A program made the translations under genes and the position numbers. Source: Oidiodendron maius Zn (taxonomy: Eukaryota > Ascomycota > Leotiomycetes > Myxotrichaceae). Taken from it: a DNA stretch of 64,000 bases. Below the pieces are notes generated by a model. That model searched no databases and had not been told where the DNA came from. It saw nothing but the letters and a program-made list of their open reading frames with translations. The DNA lies in NCBI GenBank assembly GCA_000827325.1, contig KN832885.1, positions 310,001-374,000 of the forward strand. Reading direction: 5' to 3'. Each line of letters starts with the position of its first letter. Positions within the stretch are counted from its first letter, which is position 1. Below, in pieces: positions 34,794 to 43,426 of the stretch.

Positions 34794-37026
34794 ATGGCAC
34801 CAACACGACCTGGTGGCCGGCCTCGAAATGCCTGGAATTCCTCCAGACGTAGGAAACTGGTGCGATTGTATACTCTAAGCACATTGGATAAAGGCGAGAT
34901 ACAGAGGGTCCTCAGCGAGGACGATTTCCATCCGAGGTAGTTTCCACTCAGGTGTGAGGATACTGCCACTTGCTCATGGTAATTATAATAGCATCAGCGA
35001 CATACAGAAGACTCTGCGGTCGTTACTTCCTCAAGACTATGCGAAAGACTATCGTAGATTCCGACCTGCAGATGAAGGAAATATGAGGTTGCGAGTCTCC
35101 CGGATACGACGTTGGAGACATAGGAAAGCTAAGACCACAGGTCGCACCCAAGGGCACGGATCAGTTACACCCCATCTGATGACCGAATGTCAAGCTAGTG
35201 GCGAAAATCATAATGTCGTTTTAGATAAATCATCCCAAATCCCGTCTACGATCAATCCGTCCCTACTCCTACGTGACTCGCATACACTACCTACGATATG
35301 GAACGATGCAAATCTTCCGGCCGTGAAACCAGACCAGGTTGAGAGTGGGGAAGTAGCCCAAGACTTTGGAGAGAGTTCATATAAGTCTCCGTATGCTGGC
35401 AAATTGGAAGTGAAAGCCTGCTCGGAATACGACTCAGAGTACGGACAGCATCCCACTTCCCAGAATGCCGTCCAGTCATCACTTCCAGCACATCTCCGTG
35501 AACTCGGAAAACGACTTCGAAACGTACATTCCAGATCATATATCCGTCGCATTAATTCTATACTGAGATATTCTTCCACCGATTCATGGAGATCAAGTTG
35601 GTCCTCTCTAATGAGCTGGACGAGTTCGGGGAAATCGAAGGTATCAATTAACCAAGAATTACCGGATTTGGTGGGCACACAGGACGAGAATTCAGCTGCT
35701 GGGCCTGGAGCCCAGAACTCAGCTCAGCTGTCCGTTACGGAGCAAATCATCTGGGACGAGCTCATTGATATTTCCAAGATTGCACCAGCCTCCTCGAGAT
35801 CCGCCATTTTCGAACCCATCCTCCCAACAAATAGACGATGCTGCCAATGGAGGATCGGCCCATCGCTTTATGGACAGGTAGCAGAAGATTTCAAAGTCTG
35901 CAAAGCCTGTGGATTAGCAGACGAGCATTATTATGCTGGATGGCACGCCAAAGCAGGTCTGTGCTACATTTCGACCAGAAATATTAATATTATGGACCGC
36001 TTTGGTAATACGCCACTTCATTTCTCGGCGGCTTCTGGAAAAGCCAACCTTTTGACCTTACTCTTTTGGATTCGATCTGGGGCAGATGTTCATGCCAGAA
36101 ATACCGGCGGTGATACATTCTTGCATGTCCTGAATCTTGAAAGCTTCGCGGACCACGCTGTTCTCGATCACTACGAGACACTTGTGGCTTACTTATTGAA
36201 ACGTCGTTTTGACTTTTCTCTGCAAAATTACTCGGGCCGTACTATCCCGAAAGCATTCTTGGAGAGTTTGGAACGATTGCCAGCCAAAAAATTTGCCCCA
36301 GAACTCATACCTCAACGTCTTAATAGAATAATTTCACGCATGGAGATAGACTTGCGCTTTCACAACAGTTGTGGGAAGCTACTAAGAAATGCCTCTGTAG
36401 ACTGTCATCACGAAATGTCTTCTCCTCTGTCCAAGGCACAGGCGTATGTGCTATTGGACTCCTATTATAAAGCGTTGCTTTCTTGTGGATCTATATCTGC
36501 AATTAGGTTCGATGCAATGCTGCGGAAAAATGGGGGTATAGTCGAGCAAGGGATAAGCCTACTACACCTCGTAAGAGATGTACGGCAGGCCGCGACTGTC
36601 ACTGATGAAAATGGAGAGACACTCCTAATGGCTGTTCTAAGGTTGTGGGAGAATAAGGATGATGAGATATTATTACAAACACTCGTTGAAGGCATCCTTG
36701 AGCATGGTGCCGAAATCAATATTCGAGACAGAAAAGGGCACACAGCACTTACAATAGCCTGTTGCAGGGGATTTAGACCTGCCGTGAAAGCGTTATTGGC
36801 CCGAGGCTCGAATATCCATGCACGGAACTATCACGGCCAGGGTATTCTGCAGCAAGCTAATAGCTGCCTGCGGAAAGCTCGATCTGAACTGGAAGAGAAA
36901 ACTTACGCCGGAATTATGAGCTGTATGAACTTACTTATTGATGCGGGCGGCAAGTGGGAACCGACAACGATAAATGAATGGTCTCGCCCCAACTGGAAGT
37001 GTCCATTTCAGCGCTTGAAATATTGA
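34794..37026 (+). CDS. Ankyrin-repeat protein with fungal Clr5-like N-terminus
   Basis: Two exons, 34794-34936 and 34992-37026, encode 725 aa. Exon 1 reads MAPTRPGGRPRNAWNSSRRR then KLVRLYTLSTLDKGEIQRVL, and the joint gives DDFHPSISDIQKTLRSLLP, a helix-turn-helix-like N-terminal module of the type often called Clr5 in fungal ankyrin proteins. A Cys-rich segment in the middle (CCQWRIGP, then FKVCKACGLADEHYYAGWH) may bind a metal. Ankyrin units follow, DRFGNTPLHFSAASGKANLL and SGADVHARNTGGDTFLHVL, and near the end DRKGHTALTIACCRGFRPAV with RGSNIHARN. Reading only the second exon would miss the N-terminal module. Such proteins are numerous in some filamentous ascomycetes and may act in regulation or recognition. 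Function unknown. Confidence 0.8.
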
Positions 37027-37572
37027 GATAGAGTAAAAATCTGGGGTAGGTTCGGATATTGTGGGCATCGTTTCACATCACTTTACAAATTGAGTAAGAT
37101 GGTCTCTACTATTTTCTTTGGGCTTAGGTGAATTTGGTGAATGGGATTTCTCGACGAGGAAGGAAATGCGCAACAAATGTGCGTCGAAAACTGATCTGCA
37201 CAGTAAATGCCGTTTTTAATGTACTTATTTGCTTGGTCTACTAGCAACGCAGTATGAATTATTTCTTAATCTACCAAATTTAACGCTATATTATTGCGTC
37301 GTTCCACGCGTCAGATGCTTGATATCCCAATAAGTGGAAGAGAGTCTGGGATGCCGCAAAGAGGAATGAGGTCGCAAATTTCTGCCATGTGCTAGAGTAA
37401 GCTAGGCTCGAATTCTGTTCTGTAGGCAATTGCTAGATCACTGGCGTGACAGGACTGCATAGCCGTAACTCTCCTGTTTTAGTGTCTAAAGATCACCTTC
37501 ACTCTCAAGGCATCTTATGAAACAACCAGAATAACCAAAAGCCCAGACCAATCTTACCGCAGCCTTCATCAA
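37027..37572. other. Intergenic
   Basis: There are 546 bp between the ankyrin gene and the DUF6914-like locus. No feature is supported. Confidence 0.45.
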
Positions 37573-38262
37573 ATGCCTATGAACAAGGATCGACTATACG
37601 TGGGTCTCTACGCTTGTGGAGGAGGGGATCGTATGCCTGGTGGAGAAGATAGGTAAGTAATATAGGAGCCACAGGGAGATTATCGCATAGTAGCCATTCC
37701 AAGACAACTCCTGGCTAGTAGAAAACATCCACATCACGCGGCTAGGCTGATTCGGACAAAGCGTACTCTGCATGGAGCTCTTCAAACTAACATGCTCACC
37801 AGGTACCACTGAGTTTTAATCTCTGGACCAAAGAAGGACAACGGGAATGTCGAAGGTGTGAGATATGATGCCAAAGAGCGAATGACTAAAAGTAGCAAGA
37901 CCAAATGGTATTTCGAAGAGCGACGCGGGGGAGTAGATGGGAATGGAATGCTGCTCATCCGCCTCATCGTTGCCAAAGTGCCTCAACCCTCGGAACTCAT
38001 CCATATCCTGCGACAAGTACCCGTCAAGCAAGGATTACCCGGATGGAACTGTGTGGCTTGGGTGAAGGAAGCGTTGGAGAAAATTGAGGCTCACGGAAAG
38101 GTTCTAGGCACGCATCGGGCTGAGTGGTTGGATGTGATGGATACAGCGCTGTGGTATGTCGAGAAGAAAAAGCCCGAGCATCGATTTGATGGGCAGGGAG
38201 ATTATGATATCAACAACGTTCCTACATATGATTTGATGGAGAGCAAGGAGACTATGGCTTGA
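37573..38262 (+). pseudogene. DUF6914-like gene interrupted by an in-frame stop
   Basis: Exon 1, 37573-37652, reads MPMNKDRLYVGLYACGGGDR and MPGGEDR, then a well-formed GTAAGT donor. The CACCAG acceptor at 37802 continues in phase with YH, then TGA at 37810-37812, then VLISGPKKDNGNVEGVRYD, AKERMTK, WNCVAWVKEALEKIEAHG and HRFDGQGDYDINNVPTYDL. Fungal relatives that I recall as DUF6914 have Trp after Tyr-His (YHWAL-like), so the codon looks like TGG turned to TGA. No nearby acceptor bypasses it in frame. Everything downstream stays open for 150 codons and well conserved, so the break looks recent or could be a sequence error. A downstream in-frame ATG at 38085 or later would leave only a fragment. 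Function of the family is unknown. Confidence 0.6.
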
Positions 38263-38507
38263 TTTGTGCTTTCGGGTATCATACTCGTATATCATACGTT
38301 TCAAACAGCATTAGAATACTTCTATGAGTCTTCGTGTGATAGTAATTTCACTGGGGCATGAGACTTAGTTGGGTCATTGTCATGCACTTTCAAGATGAAC
38401 GCAAAGTCTATAAACCATTTCATTACCACATGATCATATTCGATGGCCACATACTCGATAGCCACATATCCTGACATATCATACATGTCCAACATCAGAG
38501 ACACATC

Positions 38508-39410
38508 TTAACAGATGATTCCAATCACGCCCTTCTCCATCTCCTCAAGCTCCTGAACTGAGGTTGCCTTTTGGAACTTAATCCCTGGTAGCGGCGTTGG
38601 AGCCCCTACTGGAAGTGAAGCCTCCTGGAGTACAGCGCCAACGAATGCAATAGAGTTATTGTTGAGAATCTCATGGTAGATTGCAGCTAAGGCAGTCTCT
38701 CTTGAATAGCCGATGACGAGTTTGTACCAGGCAGTACTTCCCGCTCCCTGTACTGCAATCACAAATTTAACCTTAGAAGTCATGTACTCATCGGAATCGT
38801 CCTTGAAGACCCTAAATGCCGAGCCGAGGCGAGCGAATGGAATAGCATCCTGGCTGCTACTGTATCTGTTCTCATAATACGACGGTTGTCGCCTTGGGCA
38901 ATCTAAAGGCAGTTCAAATTGAAAGCCTTGCGGGGTATGGTAAGAAACGGGTCGCTGCATCCAAGCATCGAGTAGGCCCATGGTAAAGAGCCAGGATATA
39001 TTCCTGACTTCCTCAGCATGGAAAGCGTAACTGGTGATATATGGGCTGCGCAGAAGAAGACCGACAGAGATCTCTGCAGCGGCATCCGTGGGTTCTAAAA
39101 TGAGCTGATTGAGGCTGCTGGCATTTTTAAGCAACTTGGTGGGCTCCACATCGCGGCGAAAGCCAGGTGGTGGAGGAGGAGGTGAGTAGCTGCGGTCCCA
39201 GCGTCGTCCTCGTCGGCCCTTCCTGACGTGTATATCTAAGTCTGAGTCCTCATCGTCTACCGCTCCCTCACCCTCTTTCCTTGCCGGCTTCTTCTCCCCA
39301 GATAGCTTCTCCTGAGACTCATCTCCATTCAATTTCAGGGCATCACTTTTCTCGACCATGACAGGCTCGGCAGTTATGGGTTCAGCTGGTGGAGTTGCGG
39401 GTGCCATCAT
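38508..39410 (-). CDS. Hypothetical protein, low-complexity N-terminus
   Basis: A single exon of 300 aa begins MMAPATPPAEP. I do not recognise the family. Residues 1-95 are disordered, with Glu/Lys-rich sequence, an Arg-rich patch (RKGRRGRRWDRSY) and a polyproline run (PPPPPPGFRR). Residues 100-300 look like a folded domain, with SSLNQLILEPTDAAAEISV, GLLLRSPYITSYAFHAEEVR, WLFTMGLLDAWMQRPVSYHT and KVKFVIAVQGAGSTAWYKLV. No signal peptide, membrane helix or catalytic motif is evident. A longer reading starts upstream without an ATG, so the first ATG was used. Its neighbours belong to accessory families. Confidence 0.6.
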   Translation of the reverse strand: MMAPATPPAEPITAEPVMVEKSDALKLNGDESQEKLSGEKKPARKEGEGAVDDEDSDLDIHVRKGRRGRRWDRSYSPPPPPPGFRRDVEPTKLLKNASSLNQLILEPTDAAAEISVGLLLRSPYITSYAFHAEEVRNISWLFTMGLLDAWMQRPVSYHTPQGFQFELPLDCPRRQPSYYENRYSSSQDAIPFARLGSAFRVFKDDSDEYMTSKVKFVIAVQGAGSTAWYKLVIGYSRETALAAIYHEILNNNSIAFVGAVLQEASLPVGAPTPLPGIKFQKATSVQELEEMEKGVIGIIC

Positions 39411-40353
39411 TGCGGTAGTAGTCGAGACAAAGCGTGATTCCTGGATAGAGGATGAAAATCGGTAGAGATGGAAAGGCCGAAGAAAAAGAGAGGAAGAAAG
39501 CGAAGAAACGCCTGAAGATATAGGGAAGTAACCAAAGCCTTGTGAATCCTGTCCTGCCACCCCCTTTCAAGAAACGGCTGAGAAAAATGCGTCACAGGGC
39601 TGTGGTTGCCTATGAACCTGCAGCTGTGGCCTGAAAATCGGGTGCCGCCCGCCTATCCTTTGATGCTCTTGGCAAGGCGGAGTCTGCAGGGGAATAAAAC
39701 CAACATCGAGGCGCATCTATCGTCCGGGATCAATTACCAAGCAACGCTTAACACGGCGCGCAGAGGAGTCAGAGCTTGGTTGAAGCCTAATGCCGTCTAG
39801 AGAATAAAAGAATGGTACACTCGCCCGTCACGCCGAGTAGAGGCATACCGCGAGCTCCGGGATTTTATTCGGGAGTAGTTAAGTTTTGCGCCTACCACAG
39901 CACCTGCAAGTCGTCTGATCTGGGTGTACGAGACTAGAGGGTGCTAACGCTGACCCGAACTCGTCCATTTGCCTTATATTTTCGGCGCATTTGCCATGAA
40001 CGCTGTGAATGCCATTTACGTGCGGGTAGTAGTTGGTCTGCATATACAGGGGCCTGTCCAAGCATACGATACAAGGAAAATACGTACACAAGCCGCACAA
40101 TCGCTAGAGAAGACGAATCCATTTCCCTCACATCTACCCGAAGAGAATAATTGACACTCAGGGCATGAATAACCTCCCTCGCTATCCCATTGTTATATGT
40201 CGTTGCTGCCATGTAACCACAACCCAGAGAAGATTCGATCAACACATGTCTAACGAAAATATCCCCTATATGATCCATTCCACACCCAGAACACATATCT
40301 CTTATCATTGAAGTCTTCGTAAATTGAAAATTGGGTCCCTAGACGGTTGCACA
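39411..40353. other. Intergenic with one weak small ORF
   Basis: There are 943 bp. A minus-strand ORF of 124 codons with an ATG at 40308 (MIRDMCSGCGMDHIG) runs to 39934, just 46 bp past the stop of the 2EXR gene. It has no family resemblance and may be 3' UTR sequence. Nothing else is supported. Confidence 0.35.
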
Positions 40354-41070
40354 CTATGGTATCTTGATCACGACTTCAGGAATTTGATAGTCTGGGTACA
40401 TGGTGTCGAAAGTCTGGAAAACTCGTCTAAAGGCATCCTTGCAATCCTCTTGTTCCTGTTTGGTGCGCAGCCCATGGCCCCCTCCTATAATTGTCAACCT
40501 TTTTAGGCCTCTGAAACAACGGAAGTAGGTAAACTGAGGATTAAGTCCCTGCGACCAAGTCCTCCAGCCGCGGAACATCAGCATGGCCCAGTCGAAACGC
40601 TTGACTTCTAGAGATTTAATTTCCGTCAGATCCTCAGCGATGCTGCTTGTGGCGTACTGAAAGTAGCATGAGGCATCGCTGGGGTTTCGTCCGTGGAGGA
40701 TGAGTGTGTCGACATTCGCATCGAAGAAATGGAGATGCAGCGCCGAATTGTACGGCTTGACAACGACGTCGTGGGTTGAGGCATAACCACTAAAGGCCAA
40801 AGGCACCTCATAAGCTGACAAGGTGGCATATCGAGAATCTTTGCAGATCTGAAAGGTAATGGGGGGAGGGGTCGTGGTGTGGAGGGCGCCATTACTATCC
40901 ATTGTAGCTAAGACCCGGCGGCCACGAATCATGTCCCATATCAGCTTCCTTGTCATTGGTGGAAGGTTGAGGAACTTTGTGAAGTTGGTCAATACCGGAG
41001 TTTGAGGGTGCAATTGTAGATCGGAATCCGGAAGCGAATCCCTGAGAAGGCTGAGGTTGAAGGACGACAT
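40354..41070 (-). CDS. 2EXR-domain protein (first of two)
   Basis: A single exon of 238 aa. The signature is FTKFLNLPPMTRKLIWDMIR near residues 29-48, the family's F-x-LP-E-[IL]R-x-x-IW-type opening, then a RVLA strand, ITFQICKDSRYATLSAYEV (the ICRESR-like element) and, toward the end, LKRLTIIGGG. 2EXR proteins are F-box-like in their first helices, widely expanded in filamentous ascomycetes, and of unknown function. The Met of MSSFNLSLLRD was chosen; an upstream extension lacks an ATG. It is intact and lies in the accessory island, 13 kb from a second 2EXR gene. Confidence 0.78.
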   Translation of the reverse strand: MSSFNLSLLRDSLPDSDLQLHPQTPVLTNFTKFLNLPPMTRKLIWDMIRGRRVLATMDSNGALHTTTPPPITFQICKDSRYATLSAYEVPLAFSGYASTHDVVVKPYNSALHLHFFDANVDTLILHGRNPSDASCYFQYATSSIAEDLTEIKSLEVKRFDWAMLMFRGWRTWSQGLNPQFTYFRCFRGLKRLTIIGGGHGLRTKQEQEDCKDAFRRVFQTFDTMYPDYQIPEVVIKIP

Positions 41071-42343
41071 AGCCAGATCGAGGTCTCGGCCTAGTGATTG
41101 GCTAATGAAGCTATAAGAATAAATTAGCCATAGGTTGAGACGACAAGAGATAAATAAGCTCGAAACTATCACCTACCAAAGTGAACTGGATTGGACCAAA
41201 ATCGTCACAAATACCGCTTCAGCAAGTGTGCCACTTGAGCGTCGGCTAAGATCCGAGGCAGGCCAAAGATCGATCACCATATTAGACGAAGCTGAATTAA
41301 GAGATTTGTTTGGCACTAGCTACCTTAGTGCCCTAGCCAAAGGCAGGCCTACCGCCTGTTGGGTCGTATTTGGCACAGAAGAAATGCTTGGGATAGGCAC
41401 ATGAATTGAGGGCAAGTAAAGCCGAAAGTTCACATTTGAGACAAGATCAGCCAAAGACCAAATATATATGACCTTATTGCACCATATATTCTAACCGGAG
41501 AACGACTGCTATTACTTTGTCAACTACATCGAAATAATCCAGTATAATTTAATAGGTTTAGGATCCTGGAGTTGCAAAGGGACTGCTTATTTTGGTTCTA
41601 AATAACATTGCAAAAGTAGCCGAGAAGACATCACAGGATCTCTCTGTCAGAGGCTCAGCAATCCCCGCGTTTAAGTTTACTGCACCTATCTCGGCTGTGG
41701 TCGTCCTTGCGGAGTCAACATTGAGAATTTCGTCGTAGTGGATGGACTGTTTGAGACCTAGGGTGGTCAGCCCCATGCACGTGGGATGGAAGGCTGCTTG
41801 GATCTAGAGTGGGCCCCATGTCGCGTCGTAGTGGATGGAGTGGACAGCCCCATGCCGCGTCGTAAGTGGATGGAGTGGACCGCCATGCCCGGCCGGCCAT
41901 GCCCGAGTCTGCATATGAATGCCACCGCAACGCCCCTCGTTTGACAATGATACATTTAATCGCTAGCCCCCACCACCAAAGCTCTCGACTCAATGGCTAA
42001 CACAAAACTTTATAATATCTTCCTCATCAACATGAGAGCGAATTTGAAATATCTTAAGGACAACTCTTTAGATATTTGAGTTCGGCTTATACTTTGGAAT
42101 AGAGGCTCCCACATAACCAACAGAGGTACCTTTACCCTAGACGGGTTTTATGAAGATGGGTACAAATATCAATTTTCTCTAAATTGATTCCCGCAATAAA
42201 CTAACCAGCTCTCCTAGCTTCTTTAGATACAATAATGGCTCTCGTTTTCGGCCTCCTCAGCTCTATCACTGGCATCTTCAGTGCGCTGATTGCGTATTTC
42301 ACCCTCCGCGCAATGAGAGTAGAGAATAGTATACATCTCTCCA
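41071..42343. other. Gene-poor stretch with a local tandem repeat
   Basis: There are 1,273 bp. A plus-strand open stretch of about 89 codons ends at 41404 without an ATG start or family match. A degenerate tandem repeat lies at 41731-41889. A plus-strand ATG at 42236 opens a hydrophobic peptide that may splice onward (see the 42344-42544 entry). Confidence 0.35.
41731..41889 (+). repeat. Degenerate tandem repeat, about 34-bp unit
   Basis: The core CGTCGTAGTGGATGGA occurs at 41731, 41825 and, with one inserted base, 41859. The last two copies are adjacent 33-34-bp units sharing GGAGTGGAC and a CCATGCC end. The area also holds GGCCGGCC. No coding role is visible. Confidence 0.6.
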
Positions 42344-42544
42344 CTATCCCTCTTGTTTTCTGTCTCTTACTGATGGCCTTTTGTGCCAGCCGGTGAACAA
42401 CCCCGTGTGCTCGAAAACGGACTTCTCCTTCGACATGAACATACATATCGAGTCTTGCGTGACGAATTTCCTCGGCGTGGCTCCACCAAAAGCAGACGAG
42501 GCGTAAGGATTGGGGAGTAAAAGAGCCTTGGGTAGAATAGACAT
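42344..42544 (-). CDS. Possible small protein, strand uncertain
   Basis: An ATG-started ORF of 66 codons reads MSILPKALLLPNP, then FGGATPRKFVTQDSICMFMS and VFEHTGLFTGWHKRPSV. The composition looks like a real short protein, but I cannot name a family. On the opposite strand an ATG at 42236 gives MALVFGLLSSITGIF, and a GTAGAG donor with a TGCCAG acceptor would join it to NNPVCSKTDFSFDMNIHIES, ending at a TAA near 42506. Only one of the two readings is likely to be real. No promoter or other feature decides it. Confidence 0.3.
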   Translation of the reverse strand: MSILPKALLLPNPYASSAFGGATPRKFVTQDSICMFMSKEKSVFEHTGLFTGWHKRPSVRDRKQEG

Positions 42545-42754
42545 TGTGGCGTGTCGCGGTCAAGTTTATAATCGGCGCACTAGGCAAGATGGCAAGGTGG
42601 TGGTGGAGGCGACCAGCTGTAACACCAAGGCAACAGGAGGCATTACAATGAGCCATATTTGAGCGGTAACAATATTGATATACTCTGATTGATAGAAGGT
42701 TCCGCAAGCTTGAGTAAGTTCAAGACTACTTCTATATAGACACCGCCTTACCTA

Positions 42755-43426
42755 TCAATTCAGAACTTGACTTATAATAGTTTGGAATGCCTTATCTCCT
42801 CTCCTGAAATTCACAATAGTTGGCAGTTCCATATCATTTGGATTCAATGGGATTCGCTTTATCCTTAATTCCCATTGGGTATATGATGTCGAGTCAAGTC
42901 TGTATGTCGAAATCATATTTGTCTCCAGGAGGGGGTTCCAAAATGCGGCCGTGGGCATTATTTCCACGGTCAATGCTCTGTCCACAAAATGCCTAAGGAG
43001 TTAGCTTCCAGTAAGCGCCGGACCATAGGTTCTAGTGTTGGTTGGAGATAGTTTGGCTCTTTGCAGCGAGAATCTTGATCCTTAGCTCCTTGCTGTCCCT
43101 TGTGGCTCTCAGCGACAATAGACTGAAATCGTCCTCCTGTAGTTAGATTACCAACATATTAACGTCTTCGTCTGCCTTGGTCATATCTTACTCACCTCTG
43201 ACAAAGGCTCCTCAGAAATTGAGGTCCTGAGTTAGCAATTTCCCATCTTGCATACTCGTCCCGTCCATACCGTATCAGTTCGCGGGGAACCGCAAGGATA
43301 CGGTAATAGCCCAAAGTTGTCTGTGTGGTACCAATGTCCTTAGGATGTAGCTATGTAGAGTAGAGTGGTTTCAGGTAAATGCTCTTGCCATTGAGGATTA
43401 ATAGGGAGAGTTGAATAATTATTTAC
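42755..43426 (-). pseudogene. Decayed coding stretch trailing the HET-domain gene
   Basis: Directly after the HET-domain ORF, on the same strand, about 670 bp still reads as protein in pieces, for example WQEHLPETTLLYIA, GYYRILAVPRELIRYG, RWEIANSGPQFLRSLC and WNPLLETNMISTYRL. The pieces fall in more than one frame, with about three or four breaks between them. Their order and strand suggest the 3' part of a once longer version of the same HET-type gene, or an adjacent relative. I treat it as a fossil; its age looks moderate because the pieces remain easily readable. Confidence 0.6.
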
